Shown: positions 23,758 through 34,207 of the stretch, in pieces
How positions within the stretch are numbered: position 1 is the stretch's first letter
Layout: each line of letters opens with the position of its first letter
Assembly: GCA_026545765.1 (NCBI GenBank)
Contig: CM048844.1
Span: 1,116,001 to 1,180,000 of the forward strand
Length of the DNA: 64,000 bases
Reading direction: 5' to 3'
DNA from: Plantago major
Lineage: Eukaryota; Streptophyta; Magnoliopsida; Lamiales; Plantaginaceae
Position numbers and translations under genes: made by a program
The notes under the pieces: generated by a model
What the model was told of the DNA's origin: nothing
Seen by the model: the letters and a program-made list of their open reading frames with translations, nothing else
Databases searched by the model: none

Positions 23758-24183
23758 CTCTTTATATAGTATAAGAATTTCGGTGTTTGAAAGAGATTTG
23801 GTTTAGGGATTAGTAATTCTTTGCAGAAAAACTAATAGAGATTTGCAGAGGTTGAAGAAATTTGCAGAGAATCAAGAGAGAGTGATTTTGCTATTCTTGT
23901 GTAAGTCTGTATTTTGGATTAGCCGAAAGTAATTTCTTTTGCCAAAATCCTATATATATAACAACAAAATTTAGACAAACACATATACATACAAATTGGT
24001 TTTGTGTATATGTATCTGTGAATTGCAGGCAGGCGTGAGCAAAAGCTTGTTTAGCATTAAATGCATTGTGGGCCATGCTGGGATGTCAACAGTCCAGTAT
24101 TTTCTGAGAATTAATCTCTGCCGTAAAAATCAAGCGCTTAATTCATCAAGGGTCACCATTGCTTCTTCAGCAATGATCACAAT
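23758..24183 (-). promoter_or_regulatory. Promoter-like region upstream of the env-position block
   Basis: On the minus strand, TATATATATA (23951-23960) lies about 195 bp before the ATG at 23757. A CT/A-rich leader without long frames follows (AATCACTCTCTCTTGATTC near 23880), and a TATATAAAGAG word sits just before the ATG. This resembles a plant core promoter and leader and could drive the block separately from the LTR. This is inference from composition and spacing. Confidence 0.4.
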
Positions 24184-25603
24184 TGTTAGGAATATCTGTT
24201 AGTATTTTGATCACCCATCTCATGTTCTTATCTTAGCCAGAAAGGTGATTAAGTACTCTTGGTTCACTTGAACATTGTAAAAGAGGAAATCACTGAGTAT
24301 GATTAGTCTAGTAAATCTTGTATTAGGATTATAGGTCTCTGAGTGTAATTTTTATTTCAATAAGACCATGAAGATCAATCCTAGCAATGGAGCTTATCTA
24401 AAGATTAGAAGACTGAAGATTGCACAAGATTTATGAAGACATCAAGGTTTAGTCTAACTCAGAAAGACTATGTCCTTAATCCTCACTTAAGTGTATTTAC
24501 TTACATTTGAAATAAGGTTCTGGATATATGACATCATGAGTAAGGAGCATGCAAGCCATCAGAAAGGCTCATGTATCCGTTGAGACTAAAGGACAATGAA
24601 CAGTACTATGCATTAAATGCATTGGCAGAAATGCTACAAAAAGCAAGTCCTCTCTGAAAAATGAGATAGTGACTTCTGAGTACATAGTTCAAGATATAAA
24701 CGGATATAATTTGATAGAGAGCACAACGGACATAATTCAAACGCCTCTCAAATTTATCTATAAATATTACAAACTTAGATGCTAAGAAACACAACTAACA
24801 ACTTACAATTGCAAACTTACCATCAAGCAAAGTATTCTCTCAAGCACTCTACTACCCTTTCTGAAAGCTTTCTGTTGCTTGAAGAATCACTAGTAGTTCT
24901 AAGTTGTCCTGAACCTTAACAAGAGATTGTTATTCGTGAAAGAGTTGAACTGTCAGATACCCTTTATGAAGCTCATTATCCAGAACGGACATCAATTACT
25001 TGGGTCAGTAAAGAGCAGACTGCCATCCACTGAACAAGTGTATTAAGTAGTCTTGTTCTATCAGGCTCTTTGAAAACATAATTGAAAAGTTATACGAGAA
25101 GCCTCTCTGACAAAACCTTATAACCAACACCAACAAGGCGTGGAGTAGAGGAAGTGTTTGATTTGGGAAATCAGGGAATAACTCCAAGGTTATCTGAGTA
25201 GAGGAAGTACTTAGATCTAGGAGCTGGGGAATAACTCAGGGGGAACATTTGGTTGGGAACCATTTGTTTAAGAATCTTAGAATAGGATTATTGTAAGGTG
25301 AACTCAATTATCTGTTCTAGTGAATTCCAGGTCTCAGAAAGACCGAAGTGGATTAGTTGGAGGATTACGCCACCTCCAGATACCACTATACTTGCTGTGT
25401 CATTTACCTTTCTATATTTACATTTTAGAAAAGCACACACACATACTTATTGTTTCTGCACTTATCTTTCTTAAAGTCTTCCGCGCTCTGAATTTAAGTA
25501 TCAGAAACCCCCAGGTTTCTGAGAAACTGTGTTTATCGACAAAAGTTTTAAAAGACTATTCACCCCCCTCTAGTCTTTTACTTTGCCGTTATCTGGACCA
25601 ACA
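24184..25603 (+). mobile_element. Solo LTR (Copia family), plus orientation
   Basis: The 1420-bp sequence runs from TGTTAGGAATATC to ATCTGGACCAACA and is flanked by the 5-bp direct repeat ACAAT at 24179-24183 and 25604-25608. There is no internal domain, so this is a solo LTR left by recombination between two LTRs of an insertion into the older minus-strand Copia. A TATA-like TATAAATATTAC lies near 24762. Because its orientation is opposite to the 3' LTR at 16082-17685, the region first looks like one element with long inverted repeats. Confidence 0.9.
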
Positions 25604-26029
25604 ACAATCAACAAATGTAATTGTGCCCATTTAATGAATTTTGGCTATTAACTATCTGAATCACATTTCTGTATGACCAAGAACACTGTTTGCACCTGAG
25701 TCTATCTCACACTTAGTATTTGTCCAATTTTTTTTTTTTTGCACGAAGATAGAAACAATACAAATTTCAAGAGAGTAGTTGACTACAGACAGTTGTACTA
25801 TTCTCTTTTGTGTTTCCCTCAATGACCCAGATATCTGAGTTCCTGTCTCAGAGATCTTTAAGCAGTCTTTTTGCCCTTTAGACTTTAGTTTCTGGATACT
25901 TATTCCAGATTCCTCTTCTCTGGATACCCGTTCCAGATTTCTCTTCTCTGGATACCTGTTCCAGATTCCTCTTCTCTTTTCTTTGATATCTTCTTCAGAT
26001 ATCTGAACTTTTTCAGTTCTTTTGTAACT

Positions 26030-27422
26030 CCATTAGTCCAAGACTATGTCTTAAGGCTAAGAATCTACTTTCTTGTAGTGGTTTAGTGAAGATATCTGCA
26101 AGTTGGTCTCCAGTGCCAATCTTGAGTATCTCTATATTGCCTTTTTCAACATGATCTCTGATGAAGTGATGTCTAACATCAATGTGCTTTGTTCTAGCAT
26201 GAAACTTAGGATCCTGAGTTATGGCAATAGCACTTGTGTTGTCACAGAAAATTGGAGTTTTCTCTTCATTGAGTCCATAGTCTTTAAGTTGTTGTTGAAT
26301 CTACAGAATTTGTGTTGCACAACAACCAGCAGCAATATATTCAGCCTCTGTGGTAGAAGTTGCAATTGAGTTTTGCTTCTTGCTAAACCATGAGATAAGT
26401 CTAGCTCCTAGAAACTGACATGTTCCTGAGGTACTTTTCCTATCAAGCATTGATCCAGCATAATCAGCATCTGAGTGACCAGCCAAACTCAATCCGCTTT
26501 CTTTAGGATACCAGAAACCTACATCTACTATACCTTTTACATACCTTAATATTTTCATAGCAATGTTGTAGTGTGATTGCATTGGATTTGTTTGAAACCT
26601 AGCACACACTCCAACTGCATATTGAATATCAGGTCTACTTGCAGTAAGGTAAAGTAGTGAACCTATCAATTTCCTATACTTATGTTCTTCAACACTTATG
26701 TCTGATTCAGTATAGGTCATTTTGGTTCCTATGCTCATAGGTATCTTAGCATTCTTTGTAGAAGGCTTAAGATTGAACTTTGTGAGCATGTCTTTTGCAT
26801 ACTTTGTCTGACTAATGAATATTCCATTATTGAATTGCTTGACTTGCAATCCTAGGAAATAGTTCAACTCTCCCATCATGCTCATCTCAAACTTACTTTT
26901 CATGAGATTTGCAAAGTCATCACAAAGTTGCTTGTTCTTAGATCCAAATATAATGTCATCAACATATACTTGAACTAAGAGTAGTTTCCCATCATGATTT
27001 AAAGTAAATAAAGTTTTATCAACTTCACCTTTCTTAAAACCACTTTCCAGAAGGTATTTGGCCAATGTGTCATACCATGCTCTTGGAGCTTGTTTCAGCC
27101 CATACAGAGATTTCTGAAGCTTGTAGACCATTCTACTTTCTGAGGAAACTTCAAAGCCAGGTGGTTGCTCAACATAGACTTCCTCAGCAAGTTCACCATT
27201 CAAGAATGCACTCTTGACATCCATCTGATAAACTTTAAAGTCTTTATGAGCTGCAAAGGCTAGAAAGAGTCTTATTGCATCCAATCTGGCAACTGGTGCA
27301 TATGACTCATCAAAATCTAGTCCTTCAGTCTGGGTGAATCCCTTGGCAACCAATCTTGACTTGTTTCTGGTTATTTCACCAGATTCATTCATCTTGTTTC
27401 TGAAAACCCACTTTGTTCCTGT
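26030..27422 (-). mobile_element. Copia pol end: reverse transcriptase and RNase H
   Basis: The minus-strand coding sequence shows the Copia RT start ([16 protein letters not shown]), [40 protein letters not shown], the catalytic [18 protein letters not shown] and the Copia RNase H signature TEAEYIAAG, followed by a C-terminal LADIFTKPL-type end near 26060. These define Ty1/Copia pol. The reading ends at 27423 where a Gypsy LTR begins. It is part of the broken Copia fossil. Confidence 0.92.
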
Positions 27423-28265
27423 TGTTACGGACATGTGTCCAATCCGTTAAGGGCGCCATAGAGCGTGTCCTAAAGCACATCACGTCTTAATTAGCCAATC
27501 CAGTACTGGTCCGACCTCACATGGTCCGTCCAAAGTGAATCGACCAGTACGCTAAAGTCACTACACTCTTACAGCTAGTCCGAGCTAGATGGGATAAGGA
27601 CCTCTAAACCTGGCTACGTCAGTACAGAGATGCCAAACGGACCGGACGAGAGAATCTCGGACGCCACCATCACATCAAGACCAAACGTATATAACAGAAC
27701 CACTGAGATACTTCTGTGAAACTCTAGGCTCGGACATCCAGAGTTACCCAAGGGCAGATCAACCAAGCAGACAGATCTGTCCGTGGGACTAACACGGACC
27801 CAACAGGCGGAACAGTACTCTCAGAGGGAAAAGGTCCAAACAACCTTCCCAGGCCCACTAATCGGTATTGGATTACTGTTCACAAATGGGCCATGGGCTA
27901 AAGGTAGCATTGGTGTCCAAATCTGAATCATACACTTGGCATCATCTTGTGAACCTCTTCATAAGTACACGATAACTATAAATATGTCTTAAGGTCCAAG
28001 ACCTTAAGGTAAGTCTTCTTGGACATAATACCTTCCTCATAACTATTACATTGGGAGCTTCCAACTCTCTTTCGAGTAAAGTCTCTAACCGGATTGACAT
28101 AGGCAATCCGGGTATCCCGTTCTAACCCCCCCCCCCCCCACTTAGTCCTTTCAGGTGCTCTAGCTCGGACAAGTACTGCTTCGGACTTCAAGTAGGAGGC
28201 GGGACCTAGACCAGGTTGTTTGTAATAGCTTAGTCAGTTAGTGTTCGAGGTTTTACCCCTCAACA
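27423..28265 (+). mobile_element. 5' LTR of the Gypsy/Tat fossil
   Basis: It runs from TGTTACGGACATG to CCCCTCAACA (843 bp), with TG...CA ends, and is directly followed by a primer-binding site. It contains a C-run (28127-28139) and TATAAATATG near 27975. The five bases before it are CCTGT. Confidence 0.8.
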
Positions 28266-28268
28266 TTT

Positions 28269-28286
28269 TGGCGCCGTCTGTGGGAA
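28269..28286 (+). other. Primer-binding site of the Gypsy/Tat fossil
   Basis: TGGCGCCGTCTGTGGGA lies three bases after the LTR end. This is the primer-binding sequence typical of Tat-lineage (RIRE2-like) plant Gypsy elements. Confidence 0.85.
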
Positions 28287-28539
28287 TCCAACAAGAGGTT
28301 TTCGTGTTCTAATTGAGCTGATGGCAAGAACAAGACGAACAATGCGGGCTGGTGCAGCCGGAGTGGGAACTCCACCACCACGCCCACGAGGACGTCCGCC
28401 CACCCGGGGACGCCGAGCTGCTGCGGCCGGAAGAAGATATCCGAGTGAGGGATGCACGTCCAGCCCGTCCTCGGATGAAGGGGCCGTACGAGCTTCTCCG
28501 GCAGAAGCTCAAGGCCCTGCAGTAGGCTAACAATTCACT

Positions 28540-30135
28540 ATGCCTGATGGTCGCACTGTCCGCACTAATGATATCGGACTAAGCGAGACTCAGTTCGATA
28601 GGTTGCTCACAATCATTCAAGGGTGCCTGGGGTCCAACAATGCTCCTCCTCAGCAAGCCACTCCGCCAGTGGTCACTCCTCCTCAGGCAGAGCCTGCCTT
28701 ATCCAGGAATAGGCAACGCCCGATTCAGCAGAGATTAGGGGATCAGCCACCTCAGGAAGATTTGCGAGATCTTCTGGATCGGCGGGCGCCAGCTTCTCAA
28801 GTCCGAGGCGAGGGAAGCCCACACGGAAGAATAGAGTGTCAAGACAGGAATAATAGATATCCAGAAGTTCCGCAACAAGCACTTCCAAGAGACAGAGATC
28901 AAGTAGCAGAAACTGTTCCGGTGGTCTGAATAAATTAACTCCCTGCGGATGTAGCTATTCATCCGAGGACAGGCGAGATCATGACTGCTGACGAGATCTA
29001 TGCTCAGCAGAAGGCTCTAGAGGCCCAGATTCTGAATCTCGGACGCCTGGTGAATGACCACGAGCAGATAACTGCTAGTGCACCGAATCCCCTGTGCGAC
29101 AGCATCATGAGAGAAAAAGAAAGAAACCGAAACTCGGATCAAGTGATCCCAAATTTGGAATACTATTATGGGGATAGTTGTCCCGTTGGTCATCTGACAA
29201 GGTATAACAGCAAGATGGATTCCAAGGGCATTAGCAACAACACGAAAGCTCTTACATTCTCATCCACTCTATTCGGAACGGCCATGGATTGGTACACCGC
29301 TTTGCCAAACAAATCGATCAAGTCATACGCGGACCTTTCTTCCAAGTTCTTGGAGCGATTTGGGAAATCGAAGAGGAGAAAGCGTACCATAGAACATCTA
29401 GCAGAAGTTATACAGCGAGAGCAAGAGGATCTAAGGACCTTCCTAGATCGCTTTCACACGGAAGTTCTTCGAGTTGAGTCACACAGTATTAAGGAACGGG
29501 CCCGACACCTGTATGCTAATACTTTCAACTCAGAACTCCGAAGAAAACTATCAAGCCAGGAAGTGAGGAGTGAAAAGAATTTAGATGACATCTGTGAAGA
29601 AGTGATGTATGGAGAAGAGTACAGGAGGAACTTTCCAGTAAGGGCTAGTTCCAAGAAAGGAAAGGATCCGGTGAAGCCATACCAACGCCCGGGAAAGTTT
29701 GACTCGAGAAAGGATCACAGGGATAGAGATTTCCACTGAGAGAGAAGTCCGCCGAGGAGATACGCGGACTATACCCGTCTCAATAGGCCGAGATCCGACA
29801 TCTTGGTGACTATCATTGAGAAGAAGCTAGACGTCAAGTGGCCGAAGCTCTCTTACAACAACCGTAAGAGTAAGAATGCAAAGGGCTACTGCAAGTTCCA
29901 CAGGTGTCGCGGACACGAGACCGACGATTGCATTCAGTTGAAAACAGAGGTTGAGCACCTAGTAAGAGATGGCAAATTAAAGGAACATGTCTATGCGGAT
30001 GAGCCTCCCAGGCGAGATAGAACGGAGCGAAGGAGGGAGGAGAATGTGACGGAACCACCCCCCATTCGCTACCCTTGCCTCCTCCGCCGGTTATTATCCG
30101 CCTCGTTCGGACCGAAACTCGTACAGGTATGCTGA
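28540..30135 (+). mobile_element. Gag region of the Gypsy/Tat fossil
   Basis: The plus-strand frame at 28981-29739 has the plant Gypsy gag core: KALTFSSTLFGTAMDWYTAL, FLERFGKSKRRKRTIEHLAEV, EDLRTFLDRFHTEVLRV. Further on (29803 onward) is a zinc-knuckle-like CKFHRCRGHETDDC followed by QLKTEVEHLVRDGKL. These match retrotransposon gag of the Tat/RIRE2 type. It forms the virus-like particle shell in living relatives. Here it is part of a broken fossil. Confidence 0.88.
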
Positions 30136-30795
30136 TGATATCGAAATGGAAAACGCTCCATACAGCGGAGTGATCAACACCATTGTTGGCGGACCAACTG
30201 GAGGCGATAGCAGGAACGCGAGAGAGCGGCCGCGCAGAATCTTCGGAACAATGACAGAGCGTATGCTAATCCAGCGATTCCAGGCACCAACGTCATATCT
30301 TTCGATGATAGTGAAATCCCTCCTCCTACGGCAGGAGGAGGAGACATCGAGAATCCGGATGTTCCGCTGGTGGTTTCGTTGACCATCGCGACCTATCGAG
30401 TGAATAAGATTTTGGTCTACACAGGGAGTTCCTAGAACATCATCTCTAAAAGAACACTGGACCAGATGGAGTTGGGTATAATTCGGTATGGGAGAGTCCA
30501 CACCTCTATACTAGGGTTCGGAGGGGGAACTGTCCGACCCCTAGGGAGTGTTATGGTGTACGTCTCGCTCGGGACTTTCCCATCAAGAGTGACACATGAG
30601 GTTCGTTTCATAGTGGTGGACCAGACTTTTGACTACAATGCCATCTTCAGACGTCCGGGACTCAATCAATTCCGAGCTATTTCCTCCACTCTCCATAATA
30701 GAATGAAGTTCCCGTCTGCCTTTGGAGTTGGAGAAGAAGTGGGAAACGTCCGAGAAGCTTGGGAATGTTATATTATGTCCACAAGGAGAGCTTCT

Positions 30796-31676
30796 CACTA
30801 CAAAAAATCTGGTCTGTAGCGACGGATAGATCCGTCGCTCTGAGACCAACTATCATCCGCTACGGTGACGGATAGAAATTCCGTCGCCCCACTGGAGCTC
30901 TGGCGACGGATAATAATCCGTCGTCCAATTCGCGACGGATTGGACGACGGATTATCATTTTTGACCTTTTTTTTTAAATTGATTATTGGCGACGGATCTA
31001 TCCGTCGCCCCATTGCTATTTTTTTAAAAAAAATAAAATCCGTATTCGAATTTTTATATTCGTATATGGATTAATTCGTATCCAATTTGTATTCGTATAC
31101 GAGATATTGATTTGTATTCGTATACGGATTAATTTGTATTCGAATTTTTATATTCGTATCCAATTTGTATTCGTACGGTGCGGTGGTGGTGGGAGGAGAA
31201 AGGTGGTGCGGTGGTGGCAGTGGTGGTGGAAGGGTGGTGGTGGTGCGGTGGTGGTGGGAGGAGAGAGGTGGTGGTGGTGGAGATGGTGGTGGAGGAGGAG
31301 AAGGAGAGGAGAAATGGAGGAGAGGTGGTGGTGGTGGAGGATGGTGGTGGTGGGAGGAGGAGGAGAGGAGAAATGGAGGAGAAGTGGTGGAGGAGATATA
31401 TTATTTTTTTTAGGCTTTTAGCGACGGATAGATCTAGATCACGTTTTTTATTTTTTTTATTTTCCAGCTATATAGTGACGGATAGATCTATCCGTCGCTA
31501 AAATTTTTATTTTTTTAAAAATTTTTGGTCGGCCTTCAGTGTGACGGATAACTTTTATGTCTGTGAAGCAGGCGACGGATAGAATCCGTCGCCCCAATTA
31601 GCGATCCGTCGCTACAGGGGCGACGGATAAAATCCGTCGCCCCTTTCCGTCCCGTTACAACAAAATTCTTGTAGTG
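30796..31676. mobile_element. CACTA (En/Spm) non-autonomous element
   Basis: The 881-bp insertion begins CACTACAAAAAA and ends TTCTTGTAGTG, with a 3-bp duplication TCT at 30793-30795 and 31677-31679. CACTA ends and a 3-bp target duplication define the superfamily. Both subterminal zones are packed with CGACGGAT / ATCCGTCGC units in both orientations, probable transposase-binding motifs. The centre is GGT-rich simple sequence (31170-31400), which generates spurious Gly/Trp-rich frames. No transposase is encoded. It is nested in the Gypsy/Tat fossil. Confidence 0.93.
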
Positions 31677-31874
31677 TCTGCACCCGTGCTGGCAGTCACC
31701 ATGATTTTCAATCCGCCCGTTATTCTTCCGCCCAAAAAGTAGGACCCACATATTGGAGTAGGGAGCCAAAAGGAGAAATTTCCTAGAACGGTACGAATCG
31801 AGCCTCATGAGACTCTCAAGGAAATCGAGATTGTTGCTGGAAATCCGGATAAGAAGACAAGGATCGGAACCGAA

Positions 31875-33421
31875 ATGAATGTGGAAGTAGAGATGAAGCT
31901 CATCGCTTGTCTCCGAGACAACATTGATGTGCTTGCTTGGAGTACCGATGACCTGAAGGGGATAGACCCAAGGATTACTGTTCACCGGCTGAACATGGAT
32001 CCCTCGATTAAGTACATCCGACAAAAGATGAAAGACTTTGGTCCGGTCAAGGATGCCATCATATCCGCCGAAGTTGACCGACTCCTGAAAGCAGGACACA
32101 TTGAGGAAGTCCGCTATTCCGATTGGGTTTGCAACGTAGTTCTGGTCGAAAAATCGCCAGGCAAGTGGAGGATGTGTAATGACTTCACCAGGTTGAACAA
32201 GTTTTTCCCAAAAGATCCGTACCCACTACCACGGATAGATCAACTAGTTGAATCCACGTTCGGGTGTGCATTACTGAGTTTCATGGACGCGTACCAAGGT
32301 TTTTACCAAATTCGGATGGCCAAAGAGGACGTCAAGAAAACAACTTTCTTCACTGCCGGGGGGTATACTACTTCAAGGTAATGCCCTTCGAATTGAAGAA
32401 TGCGGGAGCCACTTACCAACGCCTGGTGAACCAGATGTTCAAGGAAGAGATTGGGAAGACAATGGAAGTGTATGTGGATGACATGCTCGTCAAGAGTAAA
32501 ACGGAGGAACAACATGTGCACCATTTGAACAAGTGCTTTGCTATCCTTAGGAAGTATGGAATGAAATTGAATCCAGAAAAATGCACTTTCGGAGTGAAAG
32601 GAGGAAAGTTCCTCGGATACATGGTCACAAAAAGAGGAATAAGCGCAAACCCTGAGAAGATCAAGGCAATCCTAGATCTGCCGCATCCGAAAACCCTCAA
32701 TGAGGTACATCGACTGATAGGAAGTCTCATGTCCTTAAGTCGTTTCATTTCACGTTCAGCGGAGAAAAACCTTCCTTTCTTCAAAATCCTCCGGAAAGGA
32801 GAGAACTTTGTGTGGACAGCGGAATGTTCCGAGGCTTTCGAAAAATTGAAAGAGTACCTCCATTCCCCTCCACTGCTCTCGAAACCCGTCGAAGGAGAAC
32901 CACTCTACCTCTATCTAGCAATCACGGAAGAGGCAATGAGTTCCGTATTAGTACGGATTCAGGCTAATGAACATTTACCGATCTACTATCTTAGCAAAGA
33001 CCTTGCTGGGGCGGAGACAAGATACGTGAAGATTGAGAAACTTGCATTTGCTTTGGTTTACACCGCCAGACGGTTAAAACCTTACTTCAAATCTCATAAA
33101 ATAGTGGTACTAACTGCGGAACCTTTGAAACAGGTCCTGGGGAAGCCTGATCAGTCTGGACGACTCTCTAAGTGGGCGATTGAGCTAAGTGAATACGACA
33201 TTTGCTACCAGGCTCCGTCAGCCAAGAAAGCTCAAGTCCTCGTCGATTTCCTAGCAGAGTATCCCGAAGCGGATTCAGAGAAAGTCCTTGACAAACAGGC
33301 ATTCGAGTGTCTGATCACAAGGAAAGCAATGAATTTTATTCATACAAAGACAATTATACATAATCCTGTCTGTGCAACTTACAGTCTCGGATCATTATCC
33401 GTACTTACGGACGCGATATGA
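31875..33421 (+). mobile_element. Reverse transcriptase and RNase H of the Gypsy/Tat fossil
   Basis: The region shows the Gypsy RT series: CLRDNIDVLAWSTDDLKGI, EVRYSDWVCNVVLVEK, GKWRMCNDFTRLNK, the catalytic VYVDDMLVKS near 32470, FLGYMVTKRGISANPEKI, and the RNase H tether and start (LYLYLAITEEAMSSVL, PIYYLSKDLAGAETRY). This order and the motif spacing are typical of plant Ty3/Gypsy Tat elements. It is part of a broken fossil. Confidence 0.92.
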
Positions 33422-34207
33422 AGAAATACAGAAAACGTCTCCGGGGATACGTCATCTCCCAGCAAACATCATTCCCCCGCCGGGAAAAGCTTCTTCCGTA
33501 TCAAGCGGCAAGTTTGGTTTCCGCGGAGGCACGAAACTCCATCTACATGCATACAGGAACATGGTTAAACGTGGTGGAATCCCTCAGGATGCCACCAAAA
33601 TGTGGCAATGCCAATTCCGTGTCCGGGGAGACCACAGGGCAAACAACAATAGATTTCTGCCTAAGTGGCTTTAGAGACTCAAACTCTCTTGAAATTAGGA
33701 AACCATTTCCAATTTAAGAGAGATTTGAACCACTAAAGTAGGGTTGGGAGAAAAGAGAAGAGATCCGGCTTCGATGATTTACAAGCCATGATCCCGAAGA
33801 CAAGAGAAGAATTTGGCATCAGTTCACTTGGGTTTGGCACTGGGGTCGTACCTTTTTATAGAACACTCCAACCAATCAACGTCCACCACGCAAACAGCTT
33901 GATGTCTGGTTTGAACCAACCGTTCGCGTTGAACAATAATGGGTCAAGTTTGAGTTATATGACCACACCCAAACAAGCCCATTGATAACGTCCGAAATTT
34001 GAATTTGTTAACTGCCTTATGATAATAAGTGCATCAACCAATTTGACGATGCACAAGTGAGAAAAAAGTGGCGATCTTATCCGATGCAAAAAAGTTCGAA
34101 TTTTATAGATAAAATTATCCGAACATTTACATACACGGGAGGTACAATCTGAAAAGATCTAAGTAGAAGTCCATACTCTACGGGGCATACCCCGCCTTGT
34201 TCCCTCA

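Larger units (their letters stand above)
16082..27422 (-). mobile_element. Copia (Sirevirus-like) retrotransposon fossil
   Basis: Read on the minus strand, the parts in order are: the end of pol (RT and RNase H, 27434 to about 26030), a spacer, a long downstream coding block in the env-like position (23757-18066), a purine tract (AAAAAGAGGGA on the minus strand, near 17698) and one terminal repeat (17685-16082). A pol-then-extra-ORF layout matches the Sirevirus lineage of Copia. The element is broken, with several breaks, and its upstream part is not in the window; a Gypsy LTR starts at 27423 where the pol homology stops. A solo LTR of a related family is nested inside at 24184-25603. Confidence 0.75.

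Noticed and set aside
16082-25603. A single 9.5-kb element with 1.4-kb terminal inverted repeats (Polinton-like or foldback)
   Set aside because: The right inverted repeat is a complete TG...CA LTR with its own ACAAT target duplication, so it is a solo LTR nested in a Copia fossil.
31107-31501. Three Gly/Trp-rich frames
   Set aside because: GGT-type simple repeat in the centre of the CACTA element.
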